Shown one piece after another: positions 7,816 to 15,527 of a stretch of 51,966 nucleotides of DNA. Origin of the DNA: Opitutia bacterium UBA7441. GTDB lineage: Bacteria; Verrucomicrobiota; Verrucomicrobiia; Opitutales; Coraliomargaritaceae. The DNA lies in contig DLQD01000139.1 in the NCBI GenBank assembly GCA_002480015.1, positions 1 to 51,966 of the forward strand, given 5' to 3'. The number at the start of each line of letters is the position of its first letter. Positions within the stretch are counted from its first letter, which is position 1. The notes under the pieces were generated by a model. That model was not told where the DNA came from, did no database searches, and saw only the letters and a list, made by a program, of their open reading frames with translations. The position numbers were made by a program, and so were the translations under genes.

Positions 7816-9768
7816 ATGAAACATGTCCTGCCTCAAATACTCATAATCGTCCTAGGCCTACAATCCGCCCATATGCAGCCAGCGATGGACCGCCCCTGGA
7901 ATGAGGAAGTCATCTACTTCGCCTTGACGGACCGCTTCTTTGATGGAGATTCGGCAAACAATCGCCCAGTAGGGAGTGACCCCACACTCTACGATGCGAC
8001 GCAGACGCAGATCGATCTATACCACGGAGGCGATTTTCGCGGCTTGGAAATAGCGCTCAAAAAGGGCTACTTCAATGCCCTGGGAGTGACTGCGATCTGG
8101 ATCACTCCTCCAGTCCGCAATGTGTGGTACTCCGCGTTCGACTCCAATGATGCACCGAAGACCGGCTATCATGGTTACTGGACACAGGATTTCCTCGACA
8201 TCGATCCGCACTTGGTTTCGGCCCATTCACTGGATGGGCAGCGCACCTATCCCAATAGCCGAGACGGACGCATGCAGCACTACAAAGATCTAGTGACACT
8301 CGCGCACAGTAAAGGAATCAAGATCATCCAAGACATCGTCCTGAACCACACCGGACCGGTATTTTATTATGACGCAAACGGTAACGGGCACTTTGATCGC
8401 GACCAGAAAAACGAGTGGATTCGGCCGTTCAAGTCGTCCGGATATTATGAAAACGCGATTTGGGCAAAGACACCAGAATGGAACCAAAGGCGCACAGAGC
8501 CGAACACCACCCTGCACATTCTCGATAAGATCGTGCCTCAAAACGGGACCTTAGGTGAGATTGCCAGCTATGGGCGAAAAGGCATGTCACGAGGCAGCCT
8601 GGGGGCCTCTAGCGGCGAAGAGGTGCTATGCGACTTTTACGGCATGCGCGACCTCTGGACAGATCCTGGCAGTGAGCACTTTGACGCATTGGTCGAGGAT
8701 TTTGTCGAAATCTATGCTTTTTACATCGAGACGATTGGAGTCGACGGCTTCCGCATCGACACCGTCAAACATGTAGATCACGAATTCTGGGATGCCTTCA
8801 GTGAAGGACTACGAGAGCGACTCGGCCCGGAACGTTCTGAGAATCTGATTCTATTCGGCGAGGTCTACGATGGCAATCCTGAGGCACTCGGACGATACAC
8901 CTACCGCCATGACTGGCCGGAAGACCCCGCCCCTTCGCTCGACTCACTGCTTAATTTCCAATTCTGCTATGCAGTTCGTGAATTCCTACGCACAGGCAAG
9001 GTCGAATTTGGCACTGCACACTCCATCGAGGCGGCAATTGACGCACTCGCTCCGAGCCCAAACGAGGGGCGCGACCGTCCCTTCTACAATCAGACTCCTG
9101 GGATAGACGGACTCAACTCCTCGCAAAAAATCATCAATTTTGTAGAAAACCACGACGGGATCAACCGCTTCCGGGTGCGCGGCGTCAGTGAGCGGCGGCA
9201 CCTACTCGCCAACGCGATGACCCTGAGCATGCCAGGGATCCCCTGCCTCTACTACGGTAGCGAGCTCGCCCTGCTCGACCCAGAGGCCGAAGTCAACGAG
9301 GACTCGGAAACGGGACGTTTGACCTACATCAGTGCCGGCAATGCGAACGCATTGACGGACAATCAATCAAACCGTCATTTTCTGGCTCTCGCCGAATTAA
9401 TTCGTCTCCGCAAAGAACTGCCAGCTCTCCGGAGCGACCAGATCTACCCACTTTGGGTGGATAGCGACCGCGGACCTCAGGACGATGGCATTTTCGCATT
9501 TGCACGCGGCGGAAATGGCACTGCACCGGTTGTCGTCGTGGTCAATGCGAGCCCACATCCGGCCACCACCTCCACCTACGAACATGCCATGCGCTTAATA
9601 GACCCTCAAGGGCAACCATTACTCTCCCCGGGAGAACAACTCGTGCCGGTCGAACTTCAACATCAGGAATCAACCGCCACTGTTACGCTTTCATGGGGCC
9701 CAGGACCAGAGGCCAAGATTCAGGTGGGGGGGGAATCCATTCATTTCTTTCAGGTCGTCCACCCCTAA
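7816..9768 (+). CDS. secreted alpha-amylase family protein (GH13)
   Basis: A 650-aa endo-acting alpha-glucan hydrolase, exported by a signal peptide (ILIIVLGLQSAHM, about 20 residues). The (beta/alpha)8 catalytic domain shows all four GH13 regions: DIVLNHT (His178), GFRIDTVKH (nucleophile D315), LFGEVYDG (acid/base E349) and FVENHDGINR (D447). It begins with IYFALTDRFFDGDSANN, the usual start of extracellular amylases, and an all-beta C-terminal domain follows from about residue 560. No lipobox or sorting tail is seen. The gene stands alone. I found no copy of the locus operator upstream, unlike most neighbouring glucan genes, so it may be controlled separately. It is convergent with the transporter gene, with 39 bases between the stops. 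Confidence 0.92.
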   Translation: MKHVLPQILIIVLGLQSAHMQPAMDRPWNEEVIYFALTDRFFDGDSANNRPVGSDPTLYDATQTQIDLYHGGDFRGLEIALKKGYFNALGVTAIWITPPVRNVWYSAFDSNDAPKTGYHGYWTQDFLDIDPHLVSAHSLDGQRTYPNSRDGRMQHYKDLVTLAHSKGIKIIQDIVLNHTGPVFYYDANGNGHFDRDQKNEWIRPFKSSGYYENAIWAKTPEWNQRRTEPNTTLHILDKIVPQNGTLGEIASYGRKGMSRGSLGASSGEEVLCDFYGMRDLWTDPGSEHFDALVEDFVEIYAFYIETIGVDGFRIDTVKHVDHEFWDAFSEGLRERLGPERSENLILFGEVYDGNPEALGRYTYRHDWPEDPAPSLDSLLNFQFCYAVREFLRTGKVEFGTAHSIEAAIDALAPSPNEGRDRPFYNQTPGIDGLNSSQKIINFVENHDGINRFRVRGVSERRHLLANAMTLSMPGIPCLYYGSELALLDPEAEVNEDSETGRLTYISAGNANALTDNQSNRHFLALAELIRLRKELPALRSDQIYPLWVDSDRGPQDDGIFAFARGGNGTAPVVVVVNASPHPATTSTYEHAMRLIDPQGQPLLSPGEQLVPVELQHQESTATVTLSWGPGPEAKIQVGGESIHFFQVVHP

Positions 9769-9807
9769 GTCTAACTGGCTTCGACATCCCTTCGCAGTGA
9801 TCGTTGG

Positions 9808-11571
9808 CTACGAGAGTTTGCCATCATCCACATCCTCTACCAGCAGAGTCAAAATTGCCGCGACCACCCAGGTCACTCCTCCGAGAACCAACGCGAGAAC
9901 GGTTTGTCCTCCAAAGACATGTGTCACTAATAAACCCAGTATAGTAGCCGCCAGCATCTGCGGTAAAACGATGAAGAAATTGAATATCCCCATGTATAGG
10001 CCCATCTTCTTCGCAGGCAGTGCACCGGAAAGAATGGCATAAGGCATCGATAAGATACTCGCCCAAGCGATGCCCACGCCCAACATGGAGAGCAGAATCC
10101 AGTTAGGGCCGGGCAGGAAATAGACTGAAATCAGACCCAATGAACCACATATAAGGGCGACCGCATGGGTCACTTTCCGATTCGTCCATTTAGCAAAGAC
10201 CGGAAGGGCGAATGCGATCAAGGCAGCGAACCCGTTGTAAACTGCAAACGCGATACCGACCCAATCCGCGCCGGTGTTATATTCCTGACGAACGAGCGTC
10301 AGCCGCTCCGTGAGGGATTCGGGAAGACCTCCGAGGGCGCCATAACTAATATAAAAATTAACTGTGCGCATGGTGCCGACGACCTCTTCGGCACCCAGAT
10401 CAATCTCACTGCGGTAGTCGGCAAGATCCCGCAGCACTCCATGGTAGGCAGACTCTAAATCCGGATCCAGTCCTTTACCTTCCATCACAGCCGCGGCCTG
10501 TTCCAGAATCGCTACTTCATCCGCGCCCAGGCGCATGTCGTAGAGATGGCTCGTCACGGCAGCGGTTGTATAAATCCACATGGAAAAGAGCGCAAACCAT
10601 GAGAAAAATTGGACAGCGGCGAGTTGCTTCATCGTTTTCGGCATCGCGTATAAATCGTCCATCACGACGACCAAACCATTCGTTGCCACTCCTCTTCTCT
10701 GGAGAGCAACGGCCAGCAGAAGAAGAACACCCAATACGATGAATCCGCCGGTTATGATATAAAGTTCCTGCTCCCAACCGACATAATAGACTGCTGCGGA
10801 CAAAGCGGCGCCCACGATTAAAAGGATCGGTCCGTGCAGCGCTTTCTTTTTTAAACGAGCATCGGAAGCAAGCGCTTCGTCCTCGATCCGGCTGCGGGCC
10901 GCAGACGCATCTTCACGAGATTCGACTGCCTCGTGTGCAGCCAATTCTTCCGGGCTGTATTCGTTGCTTTTAACCACAGTCCAGAGCACGGCCACAAAGA
11001 ACACGGCCGCCCCGAGATAGAAAGACCATTTAACCGAATCGGGAATGACTCCTTCAGGAGCGACATTGGAAAGACCGAACCAATTGGTTAACATATAGGG
11101 CAAGGCCGATGCGATGACCGAACCTGCTCCGATGAAGAAGCTCTGCATGGCGAAGCCCTGAGTCCGTTGCTCTGAAGGAAGCATATCGCCGACAAAAGCT
11201 CGGAAAGGCTCCATCGATACGTTGATCGACGCATCTAAAATCCAGAGCATACCCGCAGCGATCCAGAGGTAGGAAGAATTCGGCATCCCAATCAGCGCCA
11301 ATGATGCACAAACCGCTCCTCCCAGGAAATAGGGACGACGGCGCCCAAGCTTGCACCAAGTGCGGTCACTAAAATAGCCCACAATGGGCTGGACAACCAG
11401 ACCGGTGAGCGGTGCGGCAATCCAGAGCAAAGGGATCGCATGCTTGTCGGCACCAAGCGTTTCAAAAATACGACTCACATTTGCGTTCTGCAGGGCAAAC
11501 CCAAACTGAATGCCAAAGAAGCCGAAGCTCATGTTCCAGATCTGCCAAAAGGATAGGTGGGGTTTTTTCAT
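9808..11571 (-). CDS. MFS sugar transporter, SLC45/GPH-like (maltose/sucrose:cation symporter type)
   Basis: A 587-aa inner-membrane carrier. The first helix (FGFFGIQFGFALQNANVSRIF), the loop PIVGYFSDRTWCKLGRRRPY with its D-R...G-R-R-R-P motif, and the MEPFRAFVGDMLP segment are those of bacterial SLC45-like disaccharide transporters. About 12 hydrophobic helices are visible. A charged cytoplasmic linker lies near residues 200-250. A hydrophilic insertion at about residues 345-430 (MRLGADEVAILEQ to LTLVRQEYN) separates two helices and probably forms an extracytoplasmic or intracellular lobe. It lies 52 bases downstream of malQ on the same strand, so they are likely co-transcribed: import of maltose or maltodextrin followed by cytoplasmic processing. 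Substrate is inferred from family and context. Confidence 0.85.
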   Translation of the reverse strand: MKKPHLSFWQIWNMSFGFFGIQFGFALQNANVSRIFETLGADKHAIPLLWIAAPLTGLVVQPIVGYFSDRTWCKLGRRRPYFLGGAVCASLALIGMPNSSYLWIAAGMLWILDASINVSMEPFRAFVGDMLPSEQRTQGFAMQSFFIGAGSVIASALPYMLTNWFGLSNVAPEGVIPDSVKWSFYLGAAVFFVAVLWTVVKSNEYSPEELAAHEAVESREDASAARSRIEDEALASDARLKKKALHGPILLIVGAALSAAVYYVGWEQELYIITGGFIVLGVLLLLAVALQRRGVATNGLVVVMDDLYAMPKTMKQLAAVQFFSWFALFSMWIYTTAAVTSHLYDMRLGADEVAILEQAAAVMEGKGLDPDLESAYHGVLRDLADYRSEIDLGAEEVVGTMRTVNFYISYGALGGLPESLTERLTLVRQEYNTGADWVGIAFAVYNGFAALIAFALPVFAKWTNRKVTHAVALICGSLGLISVYFLPGPNWILLSMLGVGIAWASILSMPYAILSGALPAKKMGLYMGIFNFFIVLPQMLAATILGLLVTHVFGGQTVLALVLGGVTWVVAAILTLLVEDVDDGKLS

Positions 11572-11623
11572 ATTTTTTGGGATTAGGGGAAATTGTATTA
11601 CATGTCAGTCGCAGTCGGCAGCA

Positions 11624-13246
11624 CTAGTAATTGTTAGGCTCCACCGCTCTAGAGCACAGACCGCGTTCGGTGGATTGGGTGAGTGCGCCCAAGGCCCGCA
11701 TGGCCCCTTGCAAAGCTTCCGTCGAGTCCAGTCGCCAGCGCCAGCTCCCGGAGCTGACACCCGGCGTGTTCATACGCGCCTCCGATCCCAGCCCCAGGAT
11801 ATCCTGGACCGGGATGATCGCAGCCGAGGAGCCTGAGGTATAAAGACTGTGAATAAAGCTCTCATGAATCTTCGAACCATCGCCTCCGAAATAAGCGAGC
11901 GTCTCCGCTCGCTCGGCTTCGATCTCGGTCGAGTTGCGCGTGCTGCCGGCTCCGGGCTGACTGTTAAACCACCCGACCACAGTGTCATTATCATGTGTTC
12001 CAGTGTAGGCCACACAGTTGCCATCATAAGACTCCGGCAAAAAGGTCTCGCGCATCGGATCGGTGCCAAAAGCGAATTGTAAAACCCGAATACCAGGCAA
12101 CTGGAAATCATCACGCAGGGCGATGACCTCTGGTGTGATTACACCCAGATCTTCAGCGATCACGGGTAAGGGTAAGCCATGGTCCTCAACGAAAGCTTCA
12201 AAGACCTCCCGCCCGGGGGCTTTAACCCATGAACCGCCCGAGGCAGTTTCCGCGTCGCCGGGGACCTCCCAAAAAGCCTCAAATCCGCGAAAATGATCGA
12301 TCCGCACCACATCGACCCAACTGAGGATCCGACGCAGCCGGCGGCGCCACCAACTAAAGCCGTCTTCTCGGTGGCGTCCCCAATTGTAGAGCGGATTCCC
12401 CCAGAGTTGACCGGTCTTGGAAAAATAATCCGGCGGCACCCCAGCCATGACCGAAGCGCTACCGTCGGCATTTAAACGAAAGAGCTCCCGGGTGCACCAC
12501 ACGTCGACACTGTCATGCGCGACAAAAATTGGTAAATCCCCAATGATGCGTATCCCTAGACGCTTGGCAGTGGCGCGGATCTGATCCCACTGTAAGCGAA
12601 GAAAAAATTGCTCCAGCTTGGCACGCTCAATATCGCATGCACATTGCTTCAGCGCAGCATCAAGGGCAGCTGGATCGCGATCACGAAATGCCTCCGGCCA
12701 ATCTGTCCATGCCACACGATCGAAGCGTGCTTTCAACGCATAATATATTGCGAAGTCGTCAAGCCATTCAGACTCGCATTCCAAAAACGCTTCGTATTGT
12801 TCACGCAGCCAATGACCGGACTGCAGTCTGGCAAAATTTGATTGCGCCTCCAGACCGAGCTTTAACTTGTTTTGATAAACCTCCGGATAATCAACCGAGG
12901 CGCTCGGGGGCAGACGCATCGACTCCAAGAAACTGCCCGAGATCAAACCGATCTCAAACAAATGCTCTGGACTCAAAAAAACTGCATTCGCAGCAAATGC
13001 AGACAAGCCTTGGTAGGGCGAGTCACCATAGCCCGCAGGATTGAGTGGCAAAATTTGCCATAAATTCTGATGATGTTCAGCCAGTATTTCCAGCCAGCGG
13101 TGGACGCAGGGACCGAAGTCGCCAATACCATACTCGTTCGCTAAGGATGTGGGATGCACCAAGACGCCGGAATCCCGCTGAAAAAGCTTTTTATTCGAGT
13201 TTAAATTCACGCAATAGACGGCTCGGGAATGAAGTTCAGGACGCAC
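11624..13246 (-). CDS. malQ: 4-alpha-glucanotransferase (amylomaltase, GH77)
   Basis: MalQ disproportionates maltodextrins in the cytoplasm, releasing glucose and building longer chains. The 540-aa protein starts with RDSGVLVHPTSL...YGIGDFG, includes WQILPLNPAGYGDSPYQGLS and GDLPIFVAHDSVDVW, and has the GH77 catalytic residues D317 (VVRIDHFRGF), E365 (IAEDLGVITPEV) and D419 (TGTHDNDT). There is no signal peptide, which fits a cytosolic role. The start is a GTG at 13246; another GTG at 13210 is possible. A copy of the locus operator lies 80-95 bases upstream (13326-13340). The SLC45-like transporter gene follows on the same strand. Confidence 0.95.
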   Translation of the reverse strand: MRPELHSRAVYCVNLNSNKKLFQRDSGVLVHPTSLANEYGIGDFGPCVHRWLEILAEHHQNLWQILPLNPAGYGDSPYQGLSAFAANAVFLSPEHLFEIGLISGSFLESMRLPPSASVDYPEVYQNKLKLGLEAQSNFARLQSGHWLREQYEAFLECESEWLDDFAIYYALKARFDRVAWTDWPEAFRDRDPAALDAALKQCACDIERAKLEQFFLRLQWDQIRATAKRLGIRIIGDLPIFVAHDSVDVWCTRELFRLNADGSASVMAGVPPDYFSKTGQLWGNPLYNWGRHREDGFSWWRRRLRRILSWVDVVRIDHFRGFEAFWEVPGDAETASGGSWVKAPGREVFEAFVEDHGLPLPVIAEDLGVITPEVIALRDDFQLPGIRVLQFAFGTDPMRETFLPESYDGNCVAYTGTHDNDTVVGWFNSQPGAGSTRNSTEIEAERAETLAYFGGDGSKIHESFIHSLYTSGSSAAIIPVQDILGLGSEARMNTPGVSSGSWRWRLDSTEALQGAMRALGALTQSTERGLCSRAVEPNNY

Positions 13247-13325
13247 AGGGTTAGTTAAAACAAGTCAGCGCAGCAGCTAGTGATGAATACAGCTAGTCCC
13301 CAATAAGATCGCTAACCCTGCTTGG

Positions 13326-13340
13326 TTTGACGGTTGAACA
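13326..13340 (+). promoter_or_regulatory. putative LacI-family operator upstream of malQ
   Basis: TTTGACGGTTGAACA, one of eight matches to TTSRACAGTTGAAC in this window. It is centred about 87 bases before the malQ start. The right half GTTGAAC is intact; the centre base is G instead of A. The rest of the 13247-13391 interval has no gene. Confidence 0.55.
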
Positions 13341-13391
13341 AACAGCCGATTTGCGACCTAATAAACAGGGCTCGTAGATTGGACCGGATAA

Positions 13392-14144
13392 TCAACGGCA
13401 ACGACGAACCGCCACTGTCAGGAAAACACCGACCCCGAGTAGCCAAGCAAACGCGGCGGGTTCCGGCACGACTTGCAGATTATTTGCATACAAACGGTTT
13501 TCTGGATTAGCATTATCCGTCCCGGACACATAGAACTGAAAATTATTCACCACTCCAGAAAGCGCCACGTTTGGAATCTGATATTGCTCCGCTCCAAAGG
13601 TATCCGAGTTACGAATGATTTTCGCATTCATGATAACTTCCGTGACAAATTCGAACTCTAGACTGTAAACGCCGTTCGCTACATATTGCCAGTTTTCGCC
13701 ACTTGCATCGCTGAGGTTGACGCCACCAAAGAAATATGTGTCTCCAGCAACATTGAAGTTAAACAAGGTATCGCCATCATTGCGAAGATTGAAGCCCTTG
13801 GCACCGTTACGATAATTCAAACTAAGATCTAAACTGAAAGTGTCCCCGGCACCCAATGAGGCGCCACCGCCGAACGATCGGAACACATCGAAACTGCCGC
13901 CATTAGCTGCCGCCATTTCAAAAGAAACCGACGGGCTATTCACATTGCCCGCAGCTGCGGTTGAATCGGCAATTGTGGCCGTATTGTCCGCAGTCGCCGT
14001 GAAACCCCATGGGTTAAAACCCGACCCGCCATTCGAACCGGAGATCCATCCACCTTCGTAATTAGACGCGTCATCCAAAGCAGAGAGCGCGAAAACATTT
14101 GTCGCGAGCACACAGGAAGTCGCAATAATCAGATACTGTTTCAT
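13392..14144 (-). CDS. PEP-CTERM sorted secreted protein, DGW/GGW type
   Basis: A 250-aa exported protein with an N-terminal signal peptide (YLIIATSCVLATNVFA) and a C-terminal PEP-CTERM tail: V-P-E-P, a hydrophobic helix (FAWLLGVGVFLTVAV) and a basic end (RRCR). Exosortase would process this tail, so the protein is probably surface- or matrix-associated. The mature part is beta-rich and Asn/Gly-rich. It opens with YEGGWISGSNGGSGFNPWGF and contains FRSFGGGASLGAGDTFSLDL. The protein at 29248-30090 has the same layout. No catalytic motif is visible. An operator copy lies about 75 bases upstream, so it is probably a member of the glucan regulon; a glucan-binding role is a guess. Confidence 0.88.
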   Translation of the reverse strand: MKQYLIIATSCVLATNVFALSALDDASNYEGGWISGSNGGSGFNPWGFTATADNTATIADSTAAAGNVNSPSVSFEMAAANGGSFDVFRSFGGGASLGAGDTFSLDLSLNYRNGAKGFNLRNDGDTLFNFNVAGDTYFFGGVNLSDASGENWQYVANGVYSLEFEFVTEVIMNAKIIRNSDTFGAEQYQIPNVALSGVVNNFQFYVSGTDNANPENRLYANNLQVVPEPAAFAWLLGVGVFLTVAVRRCR

Positions 14145-14216
14145 AGGGATAATAAGATAGCCTAAAAGAGAGCTTAATGGATACTCGCCAGGGATCGTGG
14201 GTAAATCGACCAGTGA

Positions 14217-14230
14217 TTAGACAGTTGAAC
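14217..14230 (+). promoter_or_regulatory. putative LacI-family operator upstream of the PEP-CTERM gene
   Basis: TTAGACAGTTGAAC, centred about 79 bases before the start of the PEP-CTERM gene. It matches the locus consensus at nearly every position, in the same orientation relative to its gene as the malQ copy. Confidence 0.6.
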
Positions 14231-14288
14231 TCAGAAAAAATGCCAGAATCACTAGACCCGCCAAGCTGCACAACGCGTGGTCTCCTCC

Positions 14289-15335
14289 TCAAACCCCTGC
14301 ACTTCTGACACTCTGGCCATCGACCCAAACGCTTTCGATATGCACGACCTTAGGAAACTCCAAAGCGCCGAATTCATTTTTTTGGAGTTGGCTCACCACG
14401 AGATCGACGCCGGCGCTACCGACGACCCGGTTATTTTGCCGCATTCCAGCTAGGTGGCTGATGGCGTCGTGCCAATCAATGTGCACGACCCCTAATTCAT
14501 CCGGGATTCGGATTCCAGCCGCTTGCAATGCAGTATAACACTCCGTTTTGTTCGTTAAGATTACGTCAGGCTTCTGTTTTTTTATCGTCCGCACGGCAGC
14601 GTCCAGATTATCCATCTGCAAGGGAAGCAGGCCCAATTGATTTTTTGGGTTTAATCGACGGGCTATACTGAAAAATCCGGAACTAAATTTTTCATCTAGG
14701 AGTCGGTCATCGCTCTCGGGCACAACCAAGAGCGGTCGTTTATAGCCAAGTTCAATAACTTTCTCAGTGGCTCGCCGCGCGGTTTGATATTGATCGTTGG
14801 ACGCACAATTCAAGCGATTATTCCAATGCGTCACCCCAATAACCGAACAAGCAAAATTGTACCAAAATTTGGCGTAACTTGTAAAAATTATGTCAGGACT
14901 GATCGCTCCTATCAAGATCAAGCCACGAATCCCCCGCGTCTCTACAATCTTTTTAAGTCGCTCAGGGCGCATGTCCGGCTGTTGCAGCCAAAACTCTTCG
15001 ACTCCATAGCCTAGCTGCTCCGAGCGACGGAGGACCCCTTCACGCAGGCGACGAAATGTGTGGTTAGTACTCAGATCCTTCGCAGGAGAACAATTGATCA
15101 AGCCCAGGTTAGCCTGGAACGTGGGCTGACGCCCAGCCCGCAACTGTGTCATCAGCGAATCCACGACAGGATTGCGCCGGTAGCCCATCTGCTCGGCAAT
15201 TTTTTGAACCTTAAGGCGCGTATTCTCTGGGATACGCGGATCGTTCCGCAGTGCCAAAGACACCGCAGACTTGCTGAGGCCAGCCGCATTCGCGATCATC
15301 TGCATGTTGGGGCGACGCATGGGGGAGTTAGCCAT
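14289..15335 (-). CDS. LacI-family transcriptional regulator
   Basis: A 348-aa DNA-binding regulator. The N-terminal helix-turn-helix (MIANAAGLSKSAVSLALRND) and hinge (TRLKVQKIAEQMGYRRNPVV) are typical of LacI/GalR proteins. The remainder is a periplasmic-binding-protein-like sensor domain (GLILIGAISPDIIF, PDVILTNKTECYTAL, ELGVVHIDWHD). The ATG at 15335 is preferred to an upstream in-frame TTG at 15341. It is divergent from the giant GH13/GH57 enzyme gene. A nearly perfect operator abuts its own start codon and two more sites lie in the shared promoter region, which suggests autoregulation and control of the locus. The inducer is probably a malto-oligosaccharide, by context only. Confidence 0.93.
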   Translation of the reverse strand: MANSPMRRPNMQMIANAAGLSKSAVSLALRNDPRIPENTRLKVQKIAEQMGYRRNPVVDSLMTQLRAGRQPTFQANLGLINCSPAKDLSTNHTFRRLREGVLRRSEQLGYGVEEFWLQQPDMRPERLKKIVETRGIRGLILIGAISPDIIFTSYAKFWYNFACSVIGVTHWNNRLNCASNDQYQTARRATEKVIELGYKRPLLVVPESDDRLLDEKFSSGFFSIARRLNPKNQLGLLPLQMDNLDAAVRTIKKQKPDVILTNKTECYTALQAAGIRIPDELGVVHIDWHDAISHLAGMRQNNRVVGSAGVDLVVSQLQKNEFGALEFPKVVHIESVWVDGQSVRSAGV

Positions 15336-15336
15336 A

Positions 15337-15349
15337 TTCAACAGTTGAA
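15337..15349. promoter_or_regulatory. putative symmetrical LacI-family operator at the lacI-type gene start
   Basis: TTCAACAGTTGAA: two perfect 6-base inverted arms (TTCAAC/GTTGAA) around a single base. It lies directly upstream of the regulator's ATG (15335), where bound protein would block transcription or initiation. It is the most symmetrical of the eight sites and may define the true palindrome. Confidence 0.55.
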
Positions 15350-15383
15350 ACTAGGCAACTGATCGCCGCAATGCGAGCATAAG

Positions 15384-15397
15384 TTGGACAGTTAAAT
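15384..15397 (+). promoter_or_regulatory. putative LacI-family operator in the regulator/giant enzyme promoter region
   Basis: TTGGACAGTTAAAT, about 55 bases upstream of the regulator start and about 137 bases upstream of the giant enzyme start. It matches the site at 30145-30158 at 13 of 14 positions. Confidence 0.5.
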
Positions 15398-15425
15398 AGA
15401 TTTCTCAAACAAAGCTCATCAGGCA

Positions 15426-15439
15426 TTGTACTGTTGAAC
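15426..15439 (+). promoter_or_regulatory. putative LacI-family operator upstream of the giant GH13/GH57 gene
   Basis: TTGTACTGTTGAAC, ending 88 bases before the ATG at 15528. The GTTGAAC half is exact and the centre base is T, the complement expected if the site is read from the other strand. Confidence 0.5.
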
Positions 15440-15527
15440 CGAAGTTAGTGTTTAAAATGTGAGGAATTCGACATATCAATAATAAGCAGCACTATTGCCT
15501 TAGGGTGTCCCAGACACTTTTCCCCGT

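Noticed and set aside
13248..13262. AGTTAAAAC-like stretch at the malQ start resembling the operator
   Set aside because: Too many mismatches to the consensus; the site at 13326 explains control of malQ better.
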